Shown piece after piece: positions 6,068 to 11,220 of a stretch of DNA of 11,220 nucleotides. Source of the stretch: an uncultured Chlamydiae bacterium (GTDB lineage Bacteria > Chlamydiota > Chlamydiia > Chlamydiales > SM23-39); assembly GCA_903909295.1 (NCBI GenBank), contig CAIVVG010000208.1, positions 1 through 11,220 of the forward strand, in the 5' to 3' direction. The translations under genes and the position numbers were made by a program. How positions within the stretch are numbered: the first letter of the stretch is position 1; each line of letters starts with the position of its first letter. The notes beneath the pieces are model-generated. The model had not been told where the DNA came from. It made no database searches and saw nothing but the letters and a program-made list of their open reading frames with translations.

Positions 6068-7733
6068 TTTTAAGATCGACAACGGAACCTTGAGCACGAA
6101 ACTTCGCGGACAGAACTTGTTGCGCCACCCGCTTCTCAATAAAGGGACCTGCTTTACTTTAGAAGAGAGAGACGCTTTGGCGCTCACGGGGCTCTTGCCC
6201 GCTGCAGAAGAGACCCTCGATGAGCAGGTGTTTCGCGCTTACGAATCGTATAAGAAAAAACAGTCGGATCTTGGTCGCCACATCTACTTGCGCAGCTTAC
6301 AAGACCGGAATGAAACTCTCTTTTATCGACTGCTCGTCACACATATCGCCGAAATGCTCCCCATCGTTTACACCCCCACTGTCGGCCTTGCTTGCCAAGA
6401 GTTCCATGAGATCTATCGGCAACCGCGCGGCCTCTTTCTCTCCTACCCAGACCGAGACAAAATGGAGGCGATGATCGCCAACATCGACCTCTCCGATGTA
6501 CAGGTGATTGTCGTCACTGACGGAGAGAGGATTTTAGGATTAGGCGATCAAGGCGTCGGTGGAATGGGGATCCCCATCGGAAAAATCTCCCTCTACACCG
6601 CTTGTGGAGGGATCTATCCTGGCATCGCTCTCCCCGTCGTGCTCGATGTGGGGACCGATAATCCAGAACGGCTCAAAGATCCGAGGTACATCGGATGGAA
6701 GCACACCCGTATTCAGGGCACCGAGTACCAAGCATTTGTCGATCGGTTCGTTAAAGCGATTGTGAAACGGTATCCCAAAGTGCTCATCCAGTGGGAAGAT
6801 TTTAGCAAAGCCAATGCCCGCCCCCTCCTCGATCGGTATAAAGACCAAATCTGTACATTCAACGATGATATTCAGGGAACCGCCGCAGTGACCCTTGCCG
6901 GCGTTTTATCCGCAGTCAAAGTCAATCGAGGCGATTTGAAAAAACAACGGATCGTGATCTATGGAGCCGGCTCCGCCGGTACCGGAATCGCCGATCAACT
7001 TTCCCTCGCTGTGGACGTACACAACATTTGGATGATCGACCGAGTAGGGCTCCTGATTCAGGGGATGCCCAATTTAGCCTCCTTTCAGCTCCCGTATACC
7101 CAATCCCCCGAGAAAGTGAAAGCGGTAGGACTCGATCCGACCAAACCCCTCTTTTTAGAAGAGGTAGTAGACAAGCTCCATCCCGATATCCTGATTGGCG
7201 TATCCGGCTGCCCTCACGTGTTCAATGAAGCGGTCATTCGGAAGATGGCGCAAGGCGTTAAGCGCCCGATCGTCTTCCCCCTCTCCAATCCCACCTCGCA
7301 GTGCGAAGCCGATCCCGCAGACATCGTCCGCTGGACTAACGGCAACGTACTGATCGCCACAGGCACCCGTTTCCCCGACGTCCCCTTGGACGGTAAGGTG
7401 CATAAAATTGGCCAGTGCAATAACTACTACATCTTCCCCGCAATGGGGCTCGCAGTCCTCGCCGCCAGAGCCACTCGGGTGACCCCAGGAATGTTCCTTA
7501 CCGCAGCTGAAACGTTGAGCGGCCTTAGCCCCGCCTTGCAGCATCCTGAGGACCGCCTCTTTCCTGAACCCGAACAAGTCCGCTCGGTTGCCAAGAAACT
7601 CGCCCTCGCCATCGGCCTCCAAGCCCAAAAAGAGGGGGTCGCTCCCAAAACCTCCCCTGAAGCATTGGAACAAGCGATCCAAGCGACCTTCTGGGAGCCA
7701 AAGTATTGGCCCGTCCAACCAGCATCAGTGTGA
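6060..7733 (+). CDS. maeA: NAD-dependent malic enzyme
   Basis: MaeA (SfcA) oxidatively decarboxylates L-malate to pyruvate and CO2 with reduction of NAD, in the cytosol. The 557 residues agree with the large, eukaryote-like malic enzymes (about 550-570). Visible blocks: YTPTVGLACQEF (104-115, catalytic Tyr104), TDGERILGLGDQGVGGMGIP (153-172), GKISLYTACGG (174-184, Lys175), QWEDF (244-248, metal E246/D247), FNDDIQGTA (267-275, metal D270), the nucleotide fold YGAGSAGTGIAD (301-312), GVSGCPHVFNE (380-390) and FPLSNPTSQCEA (406-417). NAD rather than NADP is inferred from family resemblance. A GGAG sits 8 bases before ATG 6060. The start overlaps the fumC stop, so the pair is probably made together and links fumarate to pyruvate. 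The stop overlaps the convergent hypothetical gene by 9 bp. Confidence 0.95.
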   Translation: MTSFKIDNGTLSTKLRGQNLLRHPLLNKGTCFTLEERDALALTGLLPAAEETLDEQVFRAYESYKKKQSDLGRHIYLRSLQDRNETLFYRLLVTHIAEMLPIVYTPTVGLACQEFHEIYRQPRGLFLSYPDRDKMEAMIANIDLSDVQVIVVTDGERILGLGDQGVGGMGIPIGKISLYTACGGIYPGIALPVVLDVGTDNPERLKDPRYIGWKHTRIQGTEYQAFVDRFVKAIVKRYPKVLIQWEDFSKANARPLLDRYKDQICTFNDDIQGTAAVTLAGVLSAVKVNRGDLKKQRIVIYGAGSAGTGIADQLSLAVDVHNIWMIDRVGLLIQGMPNLASFQLPYTQSPEKVKAVGLDPTKPLFLEEVVDKLHPDILIGVSGCPHVFNEAVIRKMAQGVKRPIVFPLSNPTSQCEADPADIVRWTNGNVLIATGTRFPDVPLDGKVHKIGQCNNYYIFPAMGLAVLAARATRVTPGMFLTAAETLSGLSPALQHPEDRLFPEPEQVRSVAKKLALAIGLQAQKEGVAPKTSPEALEQAIQATFWEPKYWPVQPASV

Positions 7734-8111
7734 AGTCAGATAGTCGTAGAGATCCCTCTGCGATGTAATGAGCAGAGAATCGTGGATGCGGCACACGTTT
7801 TGAAAGGCATCGAGGATCTCGGTATTCCCCACCCCTGGTAAACAAAGGGCGTGAACCTTCCGAATTTGCTCGCGGTCTGTGAGGACTTTGAGCCCGGAAA
7901 AATAATCTCCCGTACTAAACCCCTCCTCTTCCACCCTAAAAAAGACCACTTCCCGCGTGTAGAGAAGAGCCTGTACAGCAAAAAAGAGCCCCTCGCTATC
8001 GCGTGGGGGACTCCCCAAATAATCAAACATCTGAGGCAGGGCCTTTAAGATATGAGGGGTCCTAAAAGCCCCTTTTTCCGCTTCGCCGAAGAGAGCAATT
8101 GTGTGCTTCAT
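7725..8111 (-). CDS. Hypothetical protein, 128 residues
   Basis: I do not recognise this protein. ATG 8111 gives 128 residues beginning MKHTIALFGEAEKGAFRTP. A longer version from TTG 8147 adds 12 residues (MPKNPFPLISTS). Neither start has a Shine-Dalgarno, and I prefer the ATG because a typical cytosolic beta-strand follows it. Predicted content is mixed alpha/beta (TIALFGEA, EVVFFRVEEEGF, HALCLPGVG, SLLITSQRDLYDYL) with no signal peptide or membrane segment. The FGEAEKG start and GLFFAVQALLYTREVVFF segment look like a real, conserved soluble protein rather than a chance frame. The frame is clean across its length. It follows eno by 62 bp on the same strand and is likely co-transcribed with it. 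Its 3' end overlaps the maeA stop by 9 bp. A lineage-specific housekeeping protein is a reasonable guess; no function is assigned. Confidence 0.75.
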   Translation of the reverse strand: MKHTIALFGEAEKGAFRTPHILKALPQMFDYLGSPPRDSEGLFFAVQALLYTREVVFFRVEEEGFSTGDYFSGLKVLTDREQIRKVHALCLPGVGNTEILDAFQNVCRIHDSLLITSQRDLYDYLTSH

Positions 8112-8160
8112 AGACGTAGAAATAAGCGGAAAGGGATTTTTAGGCAAGAGGCTTGAGCTG

Positions 8161-8179
8161 ATGTAAAGCGGCTTTACAT
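8161..8179 (-). repeat. Perfect 9+1+9 inverted repeat over the eno stop codon
   Basis: ATGTAAAGC, one base, then GCTTTACAT form an exact dyad. On the minus strand it begins at the last Met codon and the TAA stop of eno. As RNA it would fold with a 3-base loop and 8 pairs. No T-run follows, so it is not a standard intrinsic terminator. It could stabilise the eno 3' end, attenuate the downstream gene or bind a protein. Confidence 0.6.
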
Positions 8180-9412
8180 GAAGGTAGCTCTGTTGCCGAG
8201 TTCCCTCTCTATTTCTAAGAGGCGATTGTACTTGGCCGTCCGCTCGGAGCGGCAGAGGGAGCCTGTTTTGATTTGGCCGGTTTGGTAGGCGACGGCGAGA
8301 TCGGCAATCGTCGTATCTTCGGTCTCCCCTGAGCGGTGGGAAATAATCGTTTTGTAGTGGTGCTTCTTGGCGAGGGCAATTGTCTCTACAGTCTCTGTGA
8401 GGGTGCCGATCTGATTGACTTTGATCAAGATGGCATTCGCTACATGCTGCTCGATTCCTTTTTGTAGGAACTGCACGTTGGTGACAAACAAATCATCTCC
8501 GATGAGCTGGATCTCTTTGCCCATCTTGCGGGTCAGCTCGGCCCACCCCTTCCAGTCATTTTGCGCCAAACCGTCCTCGATGGAGTCGATGGGGTAGTTC
8601 CGCACGAGCTCGGCTAGGTAGGCGATTTGTTGCTCAGTGGTGCGCTTTCCGTAGAGGCCGTGTGCGTAAAATTCTGAGGCGGCTGGGTCGAGGGCGATCG
8701 TCACATCTGTTTTGGGCCGGAAGCCGGCCGCTTGGATCGCTTGGCAAATGAGGTCGAGCGCTTCTTCATGAGAGCCGACGTGAGGGGCAAAGCCTCCCTC
8801 ATCTCCGACAGTGGTGGAGAGCCCTTTTTGTTTCAGGATTGTTTTGAGGACGTGGAAGATCTCAGCGCCCCAGCGGATCGCTTCTTTAAGGGAAGATGCG
8901 CCAATGGGGCGGATCAGGAACTCTTGGAAATCGAGGCCGTTATCTGCATGGACGCCGCCATTGAGGATATTCATCATCGGGCAGGGGAGCGACGTTGCCT
9001 CGCTGCCGCCGAGGTAGCGGTAGAGGGGCTCTTTGCGGGCATGGGCTGCGGCGTGGGCGACGGCTAAGGAAACGCCGAGGATCGCATTGGCGCCGAGGTG
9101 GCTTTTGTTGGGAGTGCCATCGAGCTCAATCATTGCGCAATCGATCGCCTTTTGCTCAAAGACCGATTGGCCCTGCACGAGTTTGTTTAAAGGGCCGTTG
9201 ACGTGGGCGATTGCTTTGAGAACGCCCTTGCCGCCGTAACGTTTGGGGTCTCCGTCGCGCAGTTCGACCGCTTCATGCTCGCCGGTTGAGGCGCCTGAGG
9301 GGACGGCAGCGGACCCTACAGCGCCATCCGCTGTCCGCACGGTCACTTTGAGGGTGGGGTTGCCTCGGGAATCGAGGATTTCAAGGGCGTGGCACGATTG
9401 GATGAGACTCAT
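8174..9412 (-). CDS. eno: Enolase
   Basis: Eno dehydrates 2-phosphoglycerate to phosphoenolpyruvate in glycolysis; it is a cytosolic magnesium enzyme and an RNA degradosome partner in some bacteria. Landmarks: DSRGNPT (14-20), VPSGASTGEHEAVELRDGD (37-55), GGVHADNGLDFQEF (152-165, H155), GDEGGFAP (203-210, catalytic E205), ALDPAASEF (240-248, metal D242), SIEDG (277-281, E279), GDDLFVTN (305-312, D306), ILIKVNQIGTLTET (328-341, K331), SHRSGETEDTTIADLAVA (358-375) and RSERTAKYN (388-396). All catalytic and metal residues are present. At 412 residues it is slightly short; the shortfall is around residues 250-260, where the segment after GLYGKR is trimmed. ATG 9412 sits in an ATGA overlap with the rsgA stop, so translation is probably coupled to rsgA. 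Confidence 0.97.
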   Translation of the reverse strand: MSLIQSCHALEILDSRGNPTLKVTVRTADGAVGSAAVPSGASTGEHEAVELRDGDPKRYGGKGVLKAIAHVNGPLNKLVQGQSVFEQKAIDCAMIELDGTPNKSHLGANAILGVSLAVAHAAAHARKEPLYRYLGGSEATSLPCPMMNILNGGVHADNGLDFQEFLIRPIGASSLKEAIRWGAEIFHVLKTILKQKGLSTTVGDEGGFAPHVGSHEEALDLICQAIQAAGFRPKTDVTIALDPAASEFYAHGLYGKRTTEQQIAYLAELVRNYPIDSIEDGLAQNDWKGWAELTRKMGKEIQLIGDDLFVTNVQFLQKGIEQHVANAILIKVNQIGTLTETVETIALAKKHHYKTIISHRSGETEDTTIADLAVAYQTGQIKTGSLCRSERTAKYNRLLEIERELGNRATFM

Positions 9413-10521
9413 GTTTCAGGTTCCTGTTTCCGTTTGGTTCGATTGTCAATGCCTCCGGTCGCTTCATCGAGGAGGGAAGAGTACGATTCATACCGCAACT
9501 GGGAGAGGTTCCCTTCTTCCAGCGCTTTTTGGACAGCGCAATCGGGTTCTTTGCGGTGCGCGCAGTCTTTGTAGCGGCAGTCAGTGGCAAAGGCAGCGAT
9601 ATCGGTGAAGTGGGCCAATACATCTTCTTTCTGTAAGCTCCAGACTCCAAAACTGCGGATGCCGGGCGTATCGACGCAGTAGCCGCCGCCGGGAAGGGGG
9701 ATCAGGCGAGCCGTGGTGGTCGTGTGGGTCCCTTTGGCTGTCTTTTGATCCATAGGCCCTGTCTTGAGCTGCAGTCCAAAACAGGAGTTGAGCAAAGAGG
9801 ATTTTCCTACGCCCGATTGGCCGGAAAAAACGGAGGTTTTACCCACGAGAAGAGAGTGGAGCGCTTCAATGCCCGCTCCCGTTTTCGTGCTCAAGGACAA
9901 AATCGGGAATCCGAGGAGCTCATACACACTCAAAAACTCTCGAAACCGCGCCTGCTCTTCTTGCGAGGCATCACTCAAAAGATCCACCTTGTTGATGATG
10001 AGGATCGGGTGGAGGTTTCCTTTCTCCGCTGCGATGAGATAGCGGTCGATGAGGGCGGGCTTGAGAGGGGGATTGACAAAGGAGGCGATGATGATGACTT
10101 GGTCGATGTTGGTGGCGATGAGCTGCTCTTTCCTGCCGGTGATATCGGTTCTCGCGAGGACCGAGTAGCGCTCCTCGATTTGAATGATGGTCCCCTCTCC
10201 CTCTCCTGCGGGGTCAAAACGGACGAAGTCGCCGACCGCGAGCAAATTTTTGATCCGCATGACCTCTTTTTTGAGCTGTCCTCTGAGAGAGCAAAGATAG
10301 GTCACCCCCTCGCAGTCGACCCAACTCCCTTCCCCCGTAATCGCAATGACCCTACCCCGTTTTAGGTGGGGGTCGAGGATCTCAGCCACTTTTGCGGTCA
10401 GGTCTGTTTTCTTGAACTTGGAGCGGTCGCCTAGCTGAGCCAGTTTGCGATCTTTACGCCCTTGCTTGCGGTCTTTTGAGTGGAAGTCTTCTTCAAAGTC
10501 AGAATAGCGCATGAAGATCAT
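9409..10521 (-). CDS. rsgA: Ribosome small-subunit GTPase RsgA
   Basis: RsgA (YjeQ/EngC) is a circularly permuted GTPase that helps late maturation of the 30S subunit. The order is diagnostic: an OB-like N-terminal domain (about 55-120), then NKVD (177-180, G4), STKTG (211-215, G5), GQSGVGKSS (234-242, P-loop), THTTT (265-269, G2) and DTPG (284-287, G3). A C-terminal zinc site follows: C315, C320, H322, C328. The 370 residues are within the family's range. The first 45 residues are highly charged (FHSKDRKQGRKDRK), as is common for RsgA ribosome-binding tails. ATG 10521 and ATG 10512 (residue 4) are both possible; neither has a Shine-Dalgarno. A 17-bp-spaced promoter lies just upstream. It leads the rsgA-eno-hypothetical gene group. 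Confidence 0.96.
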   Translation of the reverse strand: MIFMRYSDFEEDFHSKDRKQGRKDRKLAQLGDRSKFKKTDLTAKVAEILDPHLKRGRVIAITGEGSWVDCEGVTYLCSLRGQLKKEVMRIKNLLAVGDFVRFDPAGEGEGTIIQIEERYSVLARTDITGRKEQLIATNIDQVIIIASFVNPPLKPALIDRYLIAAEKGNLHPILIINKVDLLSDASQEEQARFREFLSVYELLGFPILSLSTKTGAGIEALHSLLVGKTSVFSGQSGVGKSSLLNSCFGLQLKTGPMDQKTAKGTHTTTTARLIPLPGGGYCVDTPGIRSFGVWSLQKEDVLAHFTDIAAFATDCRYKDCAHRKEPDCAVQKALEEGNLSQLRYESYSSLLDEATGGIDNRTKRKQEPET

Positions 10522-10537
10522 GGTAAAAGAAGTCTGT

Positions 10538-10566
10538 CATATAGGGCAACAGCGTCGTTGCGCCAA
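10538..10566 (-). promoter_or_regulatory. Candidate rsgA-eno promoter with a dyad in its spacer
   Basis: On the minus strand TTGGCG (10566-10561, 4 of 6), a 17-bp spacer and TATATG (10543-10538, 4 of 6) fit a sigma70-type promoter. The expected start point is near 10531. The spacer contains GCAAC-AGCGTC-GTTGC (10546-10561), an inverted repeat at a position where a repressor could bind. The leader would be only 10-20 bases. Confidence 0.5.
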
Positions 10567-10707
10567 AGGAGAAAAAGGGGAACAAAACTTCTTGATTTAA
10601 GGAAAGTCATAGGAACTTATAACTAATTCAACATGTTTATTATGAACGTTTTGGGGATTTTTTTTAGTTGAAGACGAGCTGGATAATGCCAGCCTTAACG
10701 AGGCGCC

Positions 10708-10745
10708 CTGATTTTAAGTGCCGGCTTCGCCTGATCCAAAATCAG
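10708..10745. repeat. Inverted repeat, 8-bp arms
   Basis: CTGATTTT (10708-10715) and AAAATCAG (10738-10745) are exact reverse complements with 22 bases between. The spacer holds a smaller GGCTTCGCC hairpin. No T-run follows on either strand, so it is not a clear terminator. Confidence 0.5.
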
Positions 10746-10832
10746 TGCTGAAATGACCGAGGGGCAAGAAGGCATAGAAGCTTCAATCAATCCTAGTATT
10801 ATACCGGACTCGATCATCGGCTTGGAATTTTC

Positions 10833-10858
10833 GGGGCATCAAAGAGCCCCATCTTTGA
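10833..10858. repeat. Two overlapping, mutually exclusive hairpins
   Basis: GGGGC (10833-10837) can pair with GCCCC (10846-10850), with TCAAAGA in the loop. Alternatively TCAAAGA (10839-10845) pairs with TCTTTGA (10852-10858), with GCCCC in the loop. Both arms are exact. Only one can form at a time. There is no following T-run. Confidence 0.5.
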
Positions 10859-10915
10859 ACGATCACTCGTCAAAATGACAAGTGGAAAATGAGCCATGAT
10901 AGTTTTAACTTTAAT

Positions 10916-10943
10916 TTGCGTTTAATTTCTGTTTGTGTATAAT
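10916..10943 (+). promoter_or_regulatory. Promoter for the gene at the right edge
   Basis: TATAAT (10938-10943) is a perfect -10 hexamer. TTGCGT (10916-10921, 3 of 6) lies 16 bp upstream as a weak -35. The start point would be near 10950, giving a leader of about 22 bases that contains a Shine-Dalgarno site. Confidence 0.6.
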
Positions 10944-10971
10944 TGGCGTGCGAAAAATAACAGGGGTGCTT

Positions 10972-11220
10972 ATGGGAATAGTTTCTAATAATTATAATTC
11001 TTCTGCGGCAATGGCGAAGAAATTTGTCGCTTTGACAGCAGATGAGCAGATTGCACAAATCGGAGCTCTTTTATTTGCTCAATTGGAGCTGGAAAATGGC
11101 TCTCGCATTCAATGTGAGAAATTCCCGAAGCTGTGGACTGCGATTTATGAGGCACAGGTGCGGCCAGCACTCGAAAAAGAGGCAATGGAATCGCTGTCTG
11201 GCCCCGAATTGGCCCTCTAT
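10972..11220 (+). CDS. Hypothetical protein, N-terminal 83 residues only (runs off the right edge)
   Basis: The frame from ATG 10972 stays open to the last base of the window, 83 codons. AGGGG (10962-10966) is a good Shine-Dalgarno 5 bases before the ATG, the clearest in the window, and a TATAAT promoter lies upstream. I do not recognise the protein. It starts MGIVSNNYNSSAAMAKKF and continues with helix-prone, Glu/Ala/Leu-rich sequence (LTADEQIAQIGALLFAQLEL, later RPALEKEAMESLSGPELALY). There is no hydrophobic signal peptide; the polar, Ser/Asn-rich first 12 residues resemble a disordered N-terminus, as in some type III secretion substrates, but this is not evidence of secretion. A second in-frame ATG occurs at residue 14. 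The local DNA is more AT-rich than the rest of the window. Confidence 0.8.
   Translation, partial: MGIVSNNYNSSAAMAKKFVALTADEQIAQIGALLFAQLELENGSRIQCEKFPKLWTAIYEAQVRPALEKEAMESLSGPELALY

Larger units (their letters stand above)
10567..10915. other. Gene-free stretch with several inverted repeats
   Basis: I see no gene here. A 40-codon minus-strand frame (about 10818-10696, MIESGIILGLIEAS onward) has no ribosome binding site and looks like chance. The part at 10567-10680 is AT-rich, with an AACATGTT palindrome and a T8 run. The part at 10681-10880 is closer to the genomic average and holds an 8-bp inverted repeat, a GGC-TTC-GCC mini-hairpin and overlapping hairpins. It may be a decayed gene or a dispersed non-coding repeat; the window alone cannot tell. 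Confidence 0.5.

Noticed and set aside
7155..7718. 187-codon minus-strand frame opposite the maeA 3' half
   Set aside because: Antisense to conserved malic enzyme blocks, no recognisable domain.
8732..9067. 111-codon plus-strand frame opposite eno
   Set aside because: Shadow of the enolase reading frame; no family or ribosome binding site.
9724..10365. 213-codon plus-strand frame opposite rsgA
   Set aside because: It is the mirror of the GTPase domain; its composition is Asp/Glu/Arg-rich with no motif, and rsgA is certain.
10798..10803. Minus-strand TATAAT in the gap upstream of rsgA
   Set aside because: No acceptable -35 at 16-18 bp and no gene close downstream; likely chance.
1..11220. 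CRISPR array, IS element or prophage genes
   Set aside because: No regularly spaced repeats, transposase, integrase or phage structural motifs were found on either strand.

Overview
The window is bacterial, gene-dense and close to 50% G+C by eye. It holds housekeeping genes (fumC, maeA, eno, rsgA, tRNA-Arg) and an accessory glycosyltransferase patch. An environmental Chlamydiota (Parachlamydiales-like) or a similar host-associated Gram-negative is my best guess. This rests on the style of the proteins (glycosyltransferases with signal peptides, small lineage-type hypotheticals), not on a diagnostic marker, so treat the taxon as an inference.

Left part (1-4695). A doubtful partial frame runs in from the left edge. 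A GT-A-type glycosyltransferase (438-1355) follows, then tRNA-Arg(ACG) at 1393-1466. A glyoxalase II-like metallo-beta-lactamase-fold hydrolase has its ATG one base after the tRNA. A broken 3' fragment of a hipA toxin-kinase gene (2106-2404) lies next. Two divergent glycosyltransferases share a 29-bp spacer: a GT-B/GT4 enzyme on the minus strand (2396-3487) and a GT2 enzyme with TPR-like helices on the plus strand (3517-4695). Both start with a signal-peptide-like segment placed just before the first beta-strand of the catalytic fold, which is unusual for such enzymes.

Middle (3476-7733). A near-consensus sigma70-type promoter (TTGACG, 17 bp, TATAAT) sits only 12 bp before the GT2-TPR start codon. 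GT2-TPR overlaps fumC by 26 bp and fumC overlaps maeA by 8 bp, so the three look like one transcription unit. The two enzymes turn fumarate into malate and then pyruvate with NADH.

Right part (7725-11220). On the minus strand rsgA, eno and a 128-residue hypothetical gene form a second probable operon. RsgA and eno share an ATGA overlap, and a perfect 9+1+9 dyad covers the eno stop codon. A gene-free stretch of about 450 bp upstream of rsgA has several inverted repeats, including two mutually exclusive hairpins. A last gene, with a good promoter and ribosome binding site, begins at 10972 and runs off the right edge.

A recurring theme is that several genes (438, 1468, 3517) seem to have almost no 5' leader and no Shine-Dalgarno site.
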